A stretch of 64,000 nucleotides of DNA from positions 620,001 through 684,000 of the forward strand of contig NZ_QZXA01000001.1 in NCBI RefSeq assembly GCF_003601985.1. Direction: 5' to 3'. The DNA comes from Mesorhizobium jarvisii. GTDB lineage: Bacteria; Pseudomonadota; Alphaproteobacteria; Rhizobiales; Rhizobiaceae. The notes under the pieces are model-generated. The model was given only the letters and a program-made list of their open reading frames with translations, was not told the DNA's origin and made no database searches. This document shows, in pieces, positions 35,719 through 45,932 of the stretch. Made by a program: the position numbers and the translations under genes. Position 1 is the stretch's first letter; every line of letters starts with the position of its first letter.

Positions 35719-36495
35719 TCACCAGGCCGTGTAGCCGCCATCGATCGACAGGATCGCGCCGGTGACGTAGCTCGACGCCGGCGAGGCGAGAAACAGGATC
35801 GCCGAAGCGATCTCGTGCGGCTCGCCGAGCCGGCCCATCGGCGTCATGTCGATCCAGGTGTTGAAGAGTTCGGGCCGCTCGCGCATTTTCAGCGTCATCT
35901 CGGTGCCGACATAGCCGGGCGCGAGCGCGTTGACGCGAACGCCTGACTTCGCCCATTCGACGGCGAGCGCCTTGGTCATCATGTGCACGGCGCCCTTGCT
36001 CACCATGTAGGACGGCGCGGTCTGCGGACGGTTGATGATCAGGCCCGACATCGAGCCGAGATTGACGATCGAGCCCTTCTTGCGGGCGACCATGGACCGG
36101 CCGAAAGCGCGCGAGGCCCAGTAGACGCCGTTGACGTTGACATCCATCACCAGGCGCCATTCCTCGTCTGATGTGTCGAGCGCGGTGTTTAGGCGAGCGA
36201 TGCCGGCGCTGTTGACTAGTATGTCGACCTGGCCGAAATCGCTGACGATCTTGGCGGCCTTCGCCTCGACGGCACGCGGATCGGTGACGTCGAGCACGCG
36301 GCCATCGACGCTTCCAACACCGGCCTTCTTAAGCGCCTCGGCGGCTGCATCCAGGCCCTGCGTATTCACGTCGAGCAGGACGATGCGCGCACCGCAGGTG
36401 CCGAGCGCCTTGGCGGCCTCCAGACCGATGCCGCTGGCACCGCCGGTGACGACGGCAACCTCGTCCGTCAGGTCGAATTGCGACCGGTAGTCCAT
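35719..36495 (-). CDS. Short-chain dehydrogenase, polyol/sugar dehydrogenase-like
   Basis: 258-residue classical SDR. The cofactor loop is TGGASGIG at 17-24, with LLDVN ending strand 2 (an Asp favouring NAD). It has VNSAGIA in place of NNAG, the active Ser in NLGSMSGL, and Tyr/Lys in SYMVSKGAV. By eye it is closest to arabitol/sorbitol/threitol-type dehydrogenases. It is first in the sugar operon, so it likely oxidises the incoming polyol to a ketose for the PfkB kinase. A perfect palindromic operator lies upstream at 36649-36664. Confidence 0.9.
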   Translation of the reverse strand: MDYRSQFDLTDEVAVVTGGASGIGLEAAKALGTCGARIVLLDVNTQGLDAAAEALKKAGVGSVDGRVLDVTDPRAVEAKAAKIVSDFGQVDILVNSAGIARLNTALDTSDEEWRLVMDVNVNGVYWASRAFGRSMVARKKGSIVNLGSMSGLIINRPQTAPSYMVSKGAVHMMTKALAVEWAKSGVRVNALAPGYVGTEMTLKMRERPELFNTWIDMTPMGRLGEPHEIASAILFLASPASSYVTGAILSIDGGYTAW

Positions 36496-36648
36496 GCAAA
36501 TCCTCCATCAGGATCAGGCTTGGCGCGGGCAAAATCTTCCTCTCGCCGCCGAAGCGGCGTCGCAAGCCAGCCGGTCCTGATAATGCCTGGGTCAGGCTCC
36601 TCCCGGCCCCATGACGAGGACGTTACAGAAGCTTCCCTGGTCCGTCAA

Positions 36649-36664
36649 TCTGGTTATAACCAGA
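36649..36664. promoter_or_regulatory. GntR/HutC-type operator before the sugar operon
   Basis: TCTGGTTATAACCAGA is a perfect 16-base palindrome with the GTTATAAC core expected for UTRA (HutC-type) GntR regulators. It lies between the regulator stop and the SDR start. A near-identical site stands at 42884, in front of the ketone-metabolism genes. Confidence 0.7.
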
Positions 36665-36693
36665 AAACGGAATCTTTTTTGTGCTGTGAAAAC

Positions 36694-37548
36694 TCAGGTG
36701 CGATCGACACCGTTCACCGTCGCGGACGGTTGCTCGACCGCCATGTGGATGCGGGCGACGGAGGAGTTGTAGAAGGCCTCGTAATATTCGAGCGCCGCAC
36801 CGTCCGCGTCATAAGCAATCGACTCGATTTCGATCAGCGGCGTGTTGGCGGCAACGCCCATTTGCTCGGCCTCTTCCTTGGTAGGCAACGCCGCGCGCAG
36901 CCAGCGATCGGCGCGCTTCACCGTCAGGCCGAACACCGCGCGGATGGTGCCGAAAATCGACTGGTTTTCCGATAGGATGTTTTCGAGACCGGGCACCCGG
37001 TGCCCTGGCAGGCTGATGCGCGTCATGGTGATCGGCGCGCCGTCGGTCATGTAGACGCGGCTGATCCGGACCACGGTGCCATTGGCGGGAATGCCGAAGA
37101 CTTTGGACTCCTTCTCGTTCGGCGGGCAGCGGTAGATTTCGAGCGTGCGCGTCGAGACCTTGTGGCCTTTCGCCGTCAGGTCGTCGAACACGCCGAGATT
37201 GGCGGTCATGAAGTCGACATGCTCGCGCGGTGCCGCGACGAACATGCCCTTGCGCGGCATCTTGATGATGCGGCCTTCGCTGGACAGCGAGCCGATCGCG
37301 GCGCGCACGACCGGGCGCGAGACGCCAAAGAAGTCGCACAGCGCCTGCTCGGAAGGGATGCGCGAATTGGCCGCCAGCAGGCCGGTGTTGATGGCTTCCT
37401 CGACCTGGTTACGCAATTGCACCCACAGCGGTGCGGCCTCGTCGCGATTCAGTTCGACCTTGGAACCGATCGTGCGGAACGCCTCGGCGGCTCCGGCATC
37501 TTCCTGGTCGTAGCGAGGACGCCCACGCATTCTGGTCGTTTGTTCCAT
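36694..37548 (-). CDS. GntR-family regulator with UTRA (HutC-type) ligand domain
   Basis: 284-residue regulator. A 38-residue N-terminal extension is followed by the winged helix-turn-helix (IPSEQALCDFFGVSRPVVRA, GRIIKMPRKGMFVA) and a C-terminal UTRA fold (chorismate-lyase-like) with VVRISRVYMTDGAPITMTRI and LIEIESIAYDADGAALEYYE. UTRA regulators bind sugars, sugar phosphates or small acids. Two matching palindromes (36649, 42884) flank its gene cluster, so it probably represses both the sugar operon and the acetoacetyl-CoA genes. It lies downstream of the MFS gene in the same direction (53-base gap), probably as the last gene of the ketone operon, which would make it autoregulated. Confidence 0.9.
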   Translation of the reverse strand: MEQTTRMRGRPRYDQEDAGAAEAFRTIGSKVELNRDEAAPLWVQLRNQVEEAINTGLLAANSRIPSEQALCDFFGVSRPVVRAAIGSLSSEGRIIKMPRKGMFVAAPREHVDFMTANLGVFDDLTAKGHKVSTRTLEIYRCPPNEKESKVFGIPANGTVVRISRVYMTDGAPITMTRISLPGHRVPGLENILSENQSIFGTIRAVFGLTVKRADRWLRAALPTKEEAEQMGVAANTPLIEIESIAYDADGAALEYYEAFYNSSVARIHMAVEQPSATVNGVDRT

Positions 37549-37601
37549 TCAACCCGCCGCAAATCATTTTGCCGCGACTCAGAGAGCGGCAGCGTCCTCC
37601 C

Positions 37602-38842
<1,241 letters not shown>

Positions 38843-38846
<4 letters not shown>

Positions 38847-39733
38847 GCGCCTTGCAGCGGCACGGTGAACACCGTCGCGGTGCCGGTAAGACAAAGCTCG
38901 CCCTGGCCGTTGCGCACGGATGTCTCGATCTTGCAGATCGGCTTGTCGGGGCGCACCTCCTTGACCTCGACGCGTCCGGTGATCTCCTCGTCGACGCCGA
39001 CCGCCTTGACGAACTTCCAGGCGACTTCGAGGAACACGGTGCCGGGTCCCGGCAGGTCTTCGGCGACCAGCGCGTTGAGGATGCCTGAGGTGACGCCGCC
39101 CTGGACGATCAGCTTGCCGAACACCGATCTCTCGGCGAGCGCGCGGTCATAGTGCAGCGGATTGCGGTCGCCGGTGATGTCGGTGAACGCTTCGATGTCG
39201 CTGGCGCGCGTGCGCCGCGTGCGTTCGGCGAAGGCGCCGACTTGCGGGCGGCCTTTCACCACGCCTGCCCAGCCGTCTTTCGTCTCGGTGCTCATTGCGG
39301 CTTCCTCCTCTGTTGCGGTTTCGACTGGTTTGAAGGCTGGCAGGACGCGGCCGCCGATCGCCGTCGGCGCTAGCTGCAACGCGTCCCCTGCCCTGGGCGG
39401 CTGTGCGCCAGGCAGGATGAAGCTCAGCATGGTCGGACCCTCGGCCAGTTCGACCAGCCCGACCACGTAAGGTGCCGCCGGCAACCAGCCGGCATGGCCC
39501 GGCTTGTGCACTTGCGAAAAGGATTTCAGCCTGCCCTTGCCCGACACCTCTTTCCAGACAAGGCGCTTGCCCCAGCAATGCGGGCAGATCGGGCGTGGAT
39601 AGAACACGGCCTTGCCGCAGTCCTCGCAGTGCTGGATTTTCAGCCGCCCTTGCGCCGCCGCATCCCAGAATGGCTGGGTCAGCGCGGTGCTCGTCGGGGC
39701 CGGGGTCTTCAAGGCGTTGAAATCGATGGGCAT
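38843..39733 (-). CDS. DUF35 zinc-ribbon/OB-fold - MaoC hydratase fusion protein
   Basis: 296-residue two-domain protein. The N-terminal half is a DUF35 module: a rubredoxin-like zinc ribbon (CEDCGK...CPHCWG, four Cys at about 36-53) and an OB-fold (VSGKGRLKSFSQVH). After a linker the C-terminal half is a MaoC-type hot-dog hydratase with DITGDRNPLHYDRALAE, the catalytic Asp/His segment. DUF35 proteins dock on thiolase-like partners, and such a gene lies immediately upstream. The pair resembles the ChsH2/Ltp2 hydratase-retroaldolase complexes of steroid side-chain breakdown, but with the domain order reversed. Substrate unknown. Confidence 0.85.
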
Positions 39734-40884
39734 CAGCCGGCTCCCAGCACGAGCGCGGTCGCCTCGCTCATCGTCGCGCCATTGCCGGTGACCAGCGCGA
39801 GGCCGGCCTTGCCAATCTGGCGTTCGCCAGCATCGCCGCGCAGCTGCCGCACCGCTTCGACGACATGGGTCATGCCGCCGGCAAGATCCGGCTGGCCGAA
39901 GCCGAGCTGGCCGCCATGGGTGTTGAGCGGCTTGTCGCCCCGGTGAGAGAGATCGTGGTCACGCAGCCATGCGCCGAACGCGCCCGCCGCGCAGAGCCCG
40001 GCATCCTCGATCGTCGTGGCGACCATGATCGTGTAGCAGTCGTAGAGCGACAGAAGATCCATCTCCTTGACGCCGGTTCCGGACTGCGCGAAGGCCCGGG
40101 CCATGGCGCTCTTCAGCGGACCGGAGGTCAGGCTGGGCGCCTGGCTGACCGCGCGATGCGTGACCTTCTCGCCGGCGCCGAGCAGATGCACAGGTCTTCT
40201 GGGCAGCGACAGCGCACGTTCGGCCGAGGTGACGATCACCGCCTCGCCGCCGGCAACCGGCATGACGATTTCGTAGAGATGCAATGGCGAGGCGATCATC
40301 GGCGAAGCCAGCACGGCGTCCGCATCCGCCGGTTTGCCGAAGAAGATTGCGTCCGGGTTGAGCTGTGCGTTGGCCCGTGCCGCCGCGGCGATCAGCGCGA
40401 AATCCCTGGCTGTCGAGCCATGCTGCGCCATATGGGCCTGCATCAGCAGCGCGTAGGAGATGTTGGCGCCCGAGGCGCCGAACGGCACGTCGAACTCGCG
40501 GATCGGATTGCGGTTGGGCGAGCGCGGTGCTGCCTCCTCGCGATTGTTGGCGAGCACGCACAGCACCGTCTCGCACATGCCGGCCTCGATGGCCGCCGCC
40601 GCGCGCCAGACCATCCCCGCACCCGAAGCGCCGCCGAGGTCGACGACATTGGCCATGGTCGGCGCCAACCCGAGATACTCGGCAATCGTTGCCGGGACAT
40701 GTTGCGGCGTCTCGCCGACCTGCGGCCCGACCAGCAGCCCGTCGATCGCGCCCGGCTCCAGCCCGGCATCGAACACCGCCAGGCGCGAGACCTCCGCGAT
40801 CATCTCCAGCGTCGTCACGCCGCTGGTCAGGCGCTGCGGCTTCAATTCGCCGATGCCGACGATCGCTCCCCTGGCCCGGCTCAT
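39733..40884 (-). CDS. Thiolase-like protein (lipid-transfer/Ltp2-type, non-canonical thiolase)
   Basis: 383-residue thiolase-fold protein. It opens ARGAIVGIGELKPQRLTSGV. The region where real thiolases carry the acylated Cys reads VVDLGGASGAGMVWRAA, with no Cys at that place. The C-terminal NTHGGQLGFGQPDLAGG loop is kept. Absence of the nucleophile together with a DUF35 partner gene (TGATG overlap) points to the aldolase-type (Ltp2-like) branch, or to a scaffold, rather than a Claisen-condensing thiolase. ATG 40884 overlaps the synthetase stop by four bases. Confidence 0.85.
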   Translation of the reverse strand: MSRARGAIVGIGELKPQRLTSGVTTLEMIAEVSRLAVFDAGLEPGAIDGLLVGPQVGETPQHVPATIAEYLGLAPTMANVVDLGGASGAGMVWRAAAAIEAGMCETVLCVLANNREEAAPRSPNRNPIREFDVPFGASGANISYALLMQAHMAQHGSTARDFALIAAAARANAQLNPDAIFFGKPADADAVLASPMIASPLHLYEIVMPVAGGEAVIVTSAERALSLPRRPVHLLGAGEKVTHRAVSQAPSLTSGPLKSAMARAFAQSGTGVKEMDLLSLYDCYTIMVATTIEDAGLCAAGAFGAWLRDHDLSHRGDKPLNTHGGQLGFGQPDLAGGMTHVVEAVRQLRGDAGERQIGKAGLALVTGNGATMSEATALVLGAG

Positions 40885-42818
40885 GCCGCCTTGCTCCTGT
40901 CGAGCGCGCGGTATTCCTCGAGGCATGCAGGATTGGCAAGCGAAGCCATGTTCTTCACCGGCTTGCCCTCGAGCGTCGTTCGCGCCGCACCTTCCACCCT
41001 CTTGCCGTTGAGCGTGTAGGGCACGGCCCGCACCGCATGAATGCGATGCGGCACGTGGCGCGGCGATGCGCCTTCACGAATGGCGCGGCGGATCTGCGCG
41101 GCGAACTCAGGAGTCAGCTCAAAACCGTCGTTGAGCTTGACGCAAAGCACGATCTCCTCGTCGCCTTCGACCGGCGCGCCGAACACCAGACAATCCTCGA
41201 TCTCGGCAAAGTCTTCGCAGGCGGCGTAGATTTCGGCCGTGCCGATGCGCACGCCGCCGGGCTTCAACGTCGTGTCCGATCGACCATGGATGATCCCCGA
41301 GCCATGCGGGGTCATCTCCGCGACATCGCCATGCGTCCAGATTTCCCGGCGTGCCGCGAAATAGGTGGCGTGGTAGCGCGCGTCGCCGTCCTTTCCCCAG
41401 AATGTCAGCGGCATGGACGGGAACGGTTCGGTGCAGACCAGGTCGCCCTGCCTGGCTATGACCGGCGCATTGCGCTCGTCCATGACAACCACCGCGAGGC
41501 CCAGCCCCTTCACTGTCAGTTCGCCACGGCGAACCGGATGGATCGGCGAACCGAGCAGGAAACAGCCGATGATCTCGGTGCCGCCCGAGATCGAGGCAAA
41601 GATCATATCCTGCTTCACATGGGCGTAGACCCAGTCGAACTGGCTGGGCGAGACCGGCGCACCGGCCGAGAGCAGGGAGCGCAGCGAGGACAGGTCGTGC
41701 AGACGTCCCGGCGCGTAGCCTTCGGCGGCCAGCGTCGCCAGATATTTCGGGCTGGTGCCGAAATGCGTGACGCTTGCACGCTGCGCCATTGTCCACAGCG
41801 GACTGGGGTCGAGGCCATCAGCGGTCTTCAGGATCGGCGCGCCGTCATAGAGCACAACAGCCGCGTCGCAGGCGAGGCCCGAGATCAGCCAATGATACAT
41901 CATCCAGGCCGTGTTGGTGTACCAGCTCATGACGTCGCCGGGGCGGACATCGCCATGCAGCAGATGCTCCTTCAGATGCTGGAGCAGCACGCCGCCGGCG
42001 CGGTGGACGATCGCCTTGGGCGCACCCGTGGTACCCGAGGTGTAAAGCACATAGGCCGGATGATCGAAGGGCACGCGTTCGAAGGCCAACGGAGCGTGTG
42101 CGCCGAAATCCTCGAAAGCAATAGCCGCCGGCATGGCGGGCTTATCGTCGCCGGTCAGCACCAGCGTGGTCACCGTCGGCATCGCCGCGACGATCTCGGT
42201 TAGCCTGCCGGAGATGTCGTGCTCCTTGCCCGCATAGCGGTAGCGCGGTGCTGCGAACAACACCTTGACGCCGATCTGGCCGAGCCGGTCGACGATCGCC
42301 GCGGCGCCGAAATCGGGCGAGCAGGACGACCAGACAGCGCCGATCGAAAGCGTCGCCAGAAGCGCCACCAGGCCTTCGACCCGGTTGGGCAGGATGCCAC
42401 CGACGCTGTCGCCGCTGACCACGCCGGCCGCGCGCAGGCCTTGCGCGGTGCTGGCGACGAGCCGACGCAACTCGCCAAGGGTGAAGGTGCGGAAATGGCC
42501 GCTCTCGTCGGCCTCGATGACCGCGACCCGATCATCGTCGCCCCGCAGCAGGTTTTCCGCGAGATTGAGCGATGCGTCCGGGAAAAACCGGCTCTGCGTC
42601 ATCGGCTGCTGATCATCCCGCAGGAAAGATCGCGCGCCGGGATTGCCGATCACGCCGGCAAAGTCCCACACCGCCCGCCAGAACGCACCGGGATCACTGA
42701 CCGACCAGCGATGCAGCGTCTCGTAGTCGCGCGGGTTGAAGCCGTTGGCCAGGCAAAAGCGCGCAAGGTTGGACGATTGGAACGCGGCTGGCGCCGGCGC
42801 CCAAAGCACGGATGACAT
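40881..42818 (-). CDS. Acetoacetyl-CoA synthetase (acetoacetate-CoA ligase)
   Basis: 645-residue adenylate-forming enzyme that activates acetoacetate, or a similar beta-ketoacid, with ATP and CoA. The P-loop-like motif is YTSGTTGAPKAIVHRAGG. The A5 segment is ASISGGTEIIG, HGRSDTTLKPGGVRIGTAEI is the hinge/A8 region, and the C-terminal Lys is in LNGKRVE. The N-terminal LNLAENLL and WSVSDPGAFWRAVWDF are typical of acetoacetyl-CoA synthetases. ATG 42818 follows GGGAGG. It is the first gene of a four-to-five-gene operon and lies head-to-head with a thiolase that can split its product to two acetyl-CoA. Confidence 0.92.
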   Translation of the reverse strand: MSSVLWAPAPAAFQSSNLARFCLANGFNPRDYETLHRWSVSDPGAFWRAVWDFAGVIGNPGARSFLRDDQQPMTQSRFFPDASLNLAENLLRGDDDRVAVIEADESGHFRTFTLGELRRLVASTAQGLRAAGVVSGDSVGGILPNRVEGLVALLATLSIGAVWSSCSPDFGAAAIVDRLGQIGVKVLFAAPRYRYAGKEHDISGRLTEIVAAMPTVTTLVLTGDDKPAMPAAIAFEDFGAHAPLAFERVPFDHPAYVLYTSGTTGAPKAIVHRAGGVLLQHLKEHLLHGDVRPGDVMSWYTNTAWMMYHWLISGLACDAAVVLYDGAPILKTADGLDPSPLWTMAQRASVTHFGTSPKYLATLAAEGYAPGRLHDLSSLRSLLSAGAPVSPSQFDWVYAHVKQDMIFASISGGTEIIGCFLLGSPIHPVRRGELTVKGLGLAVVVMDERNAPVIARQGDLVCTEPFPSMPLTFWGKDGDARYHATYFAARREIWTHGDVAEMTPHGSGIIHGRSDTTLKPGGVRIGTAEIYAACEDFAEIEDCLVFGAPVEGDEEIVLCVKLNDGFELTPEFAAQIRRAIREGASPRHVPHRIHAVRAVPYTLNGKRVEGAARTTLEGKPVKNMASLANPACLEEYRALDRSKAA

Positions 42819-42883
42819 GGATTTCCTCCCGGAATGCAGGCCGGCACGAAGCCGTCATCTTGTCTGCATGTTGCTTTCAGATT

Positions 42884-42899
42884 ATTGGTTATAACCAGA
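42884..42899. promoter_or_regulatory. GntR/HutC-type operator in the synthetase-thiolase divergent promoter
   Basis: ATTGGTTATAACCAGA contains the perfect 12-base palindrome TGGTTATAACCA and shares the 15-mer TGGTTATAACCAGAA with the site at 36651. It lies 66 bases from the synthetase start and 52 from the chosen thiolase start, so one bound dimer could control both directions. Confidence 0.7.
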
Positions 42900-42950
42900 A
42901 TGTCAAGCGGCGAGCACAGCCTGTGTGCCGCGGAGGTGGAGGACGGGAAA

Positions 42951-44129
42951 TTGCAGGATGCGGTGTATATCGTCGCGGCCAAACGCACGCCGATCGGCAA
43001 GCTCAACGGCGCGCTCGCCAGCCTCTCGGCGGCGGAACTGGGCGGGCAGCTCATTCAACCGATGCTCGCCGAAACCGGGCTTGCGCCCGATGCCGTCAGC
43101 GAGGTGATCATGGGCCAGGTGCTGACCGGTGGCGCCGGGCAGAACCCGGCAAGGCAGGCATCGCTCAGGGGCGGCCTGCCGGTCAGCGTGCCGGCGATGA
43201 CGGTCAACAAGGTGTGCGGCGCCGGACAGAAGTCGATCCATCTTGCCGCGCAGGCCATACGCTGCGGCGACGCCGATTGCGTGATCGCCGGCGGACAGGA
43301 CTCGATGACGTCGGCGCCGCATTTCATGTCAGGCATTCGCGGCGGCGTGCGCATGGGCGACCGGGTCGTCAAGGATTCGATCATCACTGACGGGCTGTGG
43401 GACGCCTTCCATCAGGTCCATATGGGCGTCACGGTCGAGTCCCTGGCGCAGCGCTACCAGATCACACGCGACGAGCAGGACCGTTTCGCGTTGCGCTCGC
43501 AGGAGAAAGCCGACGCCGCCATCCGCTCGGGAAGGTTCGGTGACGAGATCGTCCCTGTCTCGATAAAGACCAGGCAGGGCGATGTCATCGTCGGCCGCGA
43601 CGAACATCCAAACCCCGCGACTACCCTCGAAGGACTTGGTCGACTAAAGCCGGTCTTCGATCCGGCGGGGACAATCACGGCCGGCAACGCCTCCGGCCTC
43701 AACGACGGTGCGGCAGCCGTACTTGTGATGTCGGAAACACGGATGAACGAACTCGGGCTAAAGCCACTCGCCCGCATCGCGTCCTATGCTTCGGCGGGGG
43801 TCGAGCCGATGGACATGGGGTTGGGGCCGGTCGCGGCCTCACACCTTGCGCTGGAGAAGGCCGGCTGGCAGGCATACGAGCTCGACGTCATGGAGATCAA
43901 TGAGGCCTTTGCCGCGCAGGCCATCGCGGTCAACCGCGAGATGGGCTGGAACGAGGAGATCATCAACATCAGCGGTGGCGCCATCGCGCTCGGCCATCCG
44001 CTGGCCGGATCCGGCTGCCGCATCGTGGTGACGCTGCTCCACGAGATGACGAGGCGCAACGCCCGAAAAGGCCTGGCCTCACTCTGCATCGGCGGCGGCC
44101 AGGGCGTGGCGATCTGCCTCGAACGATGA
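42951..44129 (+). CDS. Acetyl-CoA C-acetyltransferase (thiolase)
   Basis: 392-residue thiolase interconverting acetoacetyl-CoA and two acetyl-CoA. The acylated Cys is in VNKVCGAGQKSI. The catalytic His and Cys are in NISGGAIALGHPLAGSG and LCIGGGQG, with NEAFAAQ also present. I start at TTG 42951, eight bases after GGAGG (42938-42942), giving a product the usual thiolase length beginning (M)QDAVYIVAAKRTPIG. ATG 42900 would put the start codon against the operator and adds 17 atypical residues. It is paired with acetoacetyl-CoA synthetase in a ketone-body assimilation unit. Confidence 0.93.
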   Translation: MQDAVYIVAAKRTPIGKLNGALASLSAAELGGQLIQPMLAETGLAPDAVSEVIMGQVLTGGAGQNPARQASLRGGLPVSVPAMTVNKVCGAGQKSIHLAAQAIRCGDADCVIAGGQDSMTSAPHFMSGIRGGVRMGDRVVKDSIITDGLWDAFHQVHMGVTVESLAQRYQITRDEQDRFALRSQEKADAAIRSGRFGDEIVPVSIKTRQGDVIVGRDEHPNPATTLEGLGRLKPVFDPAGTITAGNASGLNDGAAAVLVMSETRMNELGLKPLARIASYASAGVEPMDMGLGPVAASHLALEKAGWQAYELDVMEINEAFAAQAIAVNREMGWNEEIINISGGAIALGHPLAGSGCRIVVTLLHEMTRRNARKGLASLCIGGGQGVAICLER

Positions 44130-44801
44130 AGCTGAACCTCTGCGCAGTTTTAGTCTGAGAAGAAACGGGCATGGTCTTGGCCACGCCGCCTATTAATTTC
44201 ATGATCCGACGAACGGCAGCTTTGGTCAACGGCAAGGCTCAACTCTACGACCGACTTGCGGCGCAAAGTAGACCTGTCTTTGTGCACGCCGTTCTACGCT
44301 GTAGCCCTCTCCCCTTTCGAAGCGTCTTTACTCTGACCCGCCGCACCCACCGGTCGCTGAGATCGACGGAGATCTTGTTGACGTTGTCGTTCAATCCGGC
44401 GTCACGCGCGGTTCCGGTACGCCCAGCTATTGTCCCGACACGAGCGCCTCCGTCTCATCGGCGACGTTCGTGCCGGCCGAGCCAGATTTCCTTTTGAACA
44501 AAAGCTTAGACGTTCAAGCAACTGGATCGAAAGCCGCGGGAAAGGCAATTCTTTACGATACGTTAACCGCGTCGACACTTTGGCACGGATTTCCGTAACG
44601 GAAGCCAAAAACCAGGTGCATTGGTCGCCAATCCGTTTTAGTTTACATTCTATAAATGCGTTATTCGGCGAAGTTGAATTTGAATTAGCCACACTTTTTG
44701 TGGCCGATCCTCGCTGTAGCGACCCAATACAAAATTGAACTTGCAAAGATATTGCCTGTAAAGAGCGATGAGGCCGCCGCTCCGGTGGCCGGGGGGCTTT
44801 C
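44130..44801. other. Gene-poor, AT-richer spacer before the secreted-protein locus
   Basis: No supported gene lies in these 672 bases. It is noticeably richer in A/T than the flanks, most clearly at 44490-44760. I see three short inverted repeats: TTCCGT-A-ACGGAA (44591-44603), GCCACA-CTTTT-TGTGGC (44688-44704), and a GC-rich hairpin GGCCGCCG-CTC-CGGTGGCC (44772-44790) just before the first gene. A weak promoter-like pair TTGGTC-N17-TACATT (44621-44649) is possible. The small frames on either strand have no ribosome-binding site or family signature. Confidence 0.4.
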
Positions 44802-45932
44802 GTGCATTTTCTTTTGCTCGTCTTGCTGAAGAAACACGTCTTCAATCCAGCGATCGCCCTGGCAGCGCTTCTTGTCTGCGGCGGAGGAACTAACCTTGCC
44901 GCAGCTCAGCAAATGTGCGGCCAGGCGCTGTCACAGTGCGACCTGCAGACCGACTCCGCATGCCTCGAACGCACTTATGCGTGCGGCGAATATGATACCG
45001 TTATCCAGTCGCTCTTCGTCGAGCGGTTCGAACCGACGCCCGACCAGAAATACTTCGTCGGTGCATCGTTTTACGGCCGCCACATCCGCGAGCGCGCCGC
45101 CGGCGTGCAGTGCGAGATGGTGAAGTTCGCGCGCGAATACCTGACCGACTACCTGTCCGGCGTTGAGGCCGAGTTCACCACCAGCGGCTCGTTCGGCACG
45201 ATGCGCCAGATGGATCAAATCTATCATGCCGCGCAGATGCTGACCGACCTCGGCGACGTCACCGGCTGCCCGGAATCGGCGCTGACACGCGCCACGGTCG
45301 AGGACATCGCCCGTAGCGAGGCCGTACGCTATGCACGCTCGGTGTTCCTGCAGCCGCCGCCGGAAGCTCGTTCGTCGTTCGACACGCTGCAATTGGCGCT
45401 GAGAAGCTTCGTCAGTCGGGCGTCCGACCTCGAAACGGGGATCGCCCTGCGCCGCGTCGAAATCAAGTCGGCCGAAACGCATCTGAAGGCGATCCGCGCC
45501 ATTTTCGCTGAGATCTTCGGACCGGTGACCGGGGCGGGCGCGACGCTGGTCGCCAACACCTCGATTCTCGACGGCCTGGCCGCGAATACGACGCAGATGC
45601 TGCGCTCGGTCGAAGTCTCGGAGGGAGAATTCAAGCGGGCGCTCGGCAACGTCACGCCAGAGCAATACGCCAATCTCAATCGCAACACGGTCGCCAGCGC
45701 GGAACATTTTCTCAAGGTCTCCGCCTTCCACATCAACATGATCGGAGTGCTGCTGCCCACCGATCCGGCAAAGCCCTTCTGGCGGCTGGACGCCGAGGTT
45801 CATGCCGACAACGCGGCCCAAGGGGCATTCAACGATCTCGCCAAGATAAAGGCAGACTGGAAGGCGCACGGTGCCGCGACCGGGATCTGCGCCCAGGCTG
45901 GCGCGGCAGACAGGGTGTGGTACTGCCGATGA
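44802..45932 (+). CDS. Secreted helical Cys-rich protein of unknown function (locus gene 1)
   Basis: 376 residues. The probable Sec signal peptide (VFNPAIALAALLVCGGGTNL, cleavage near LAAA-QQ) is followed by a Cys-dense start (MCGQALSQCDLQTDSACLER, then YACGEYD) that should form disulfides in the periplasm. The remainder looks all-helical, with a hydrophobic stretch IFGPVTGAGATLVANTSILD near residue 240. I recognise no family. GTG 44802 has GGGGGG upstream; TTG 44823 is an alternative that would give a shorter n-region. Its stop overlaps the next start (ATGA), the first of four identical junctions. It is probably a structural or accessory component of the exported complex. Confidence 0.75.
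   Translation: MHFLLLVLLKKHVFNPAIALAALLVCGGGTNLAAAQQMCGQALSQCDLQTDSACLERTYACGEYDTVIQSLFVERFEPTPDQKYFVGASFYGRHIRERAAGVQCEMVKFAREYLTDYLSGVEAEFTTSGSFGTMRQMDQIYHAAQMLTDLGDVTGCPESALTRATVEDIARSEAVRYARSVFLQPPPEARSSFDTLQLALRSFVSRASDLETGIALRRVEIKSAETHLKAIRAIFAEIFGPVTGAGATLVANTSILDGLAANTTQMLRSVEVSEGEFKRALGNVTPEQYANLNRNTVASAEHFLKVSAFHINMIGVLLPTDPAKPFWRLDAEVHADNAAQGAFNDLAKIKADWKAHGAATGICAQAGAADRVWYCR

Noticed and set aside
44430..44738. 102-codon plus-strand frame before the secreted locus
   Set aside because: The product is basic and unstructured in appearance, there is no ribosome-binding site, and a competing frame of similar length lies opposite.
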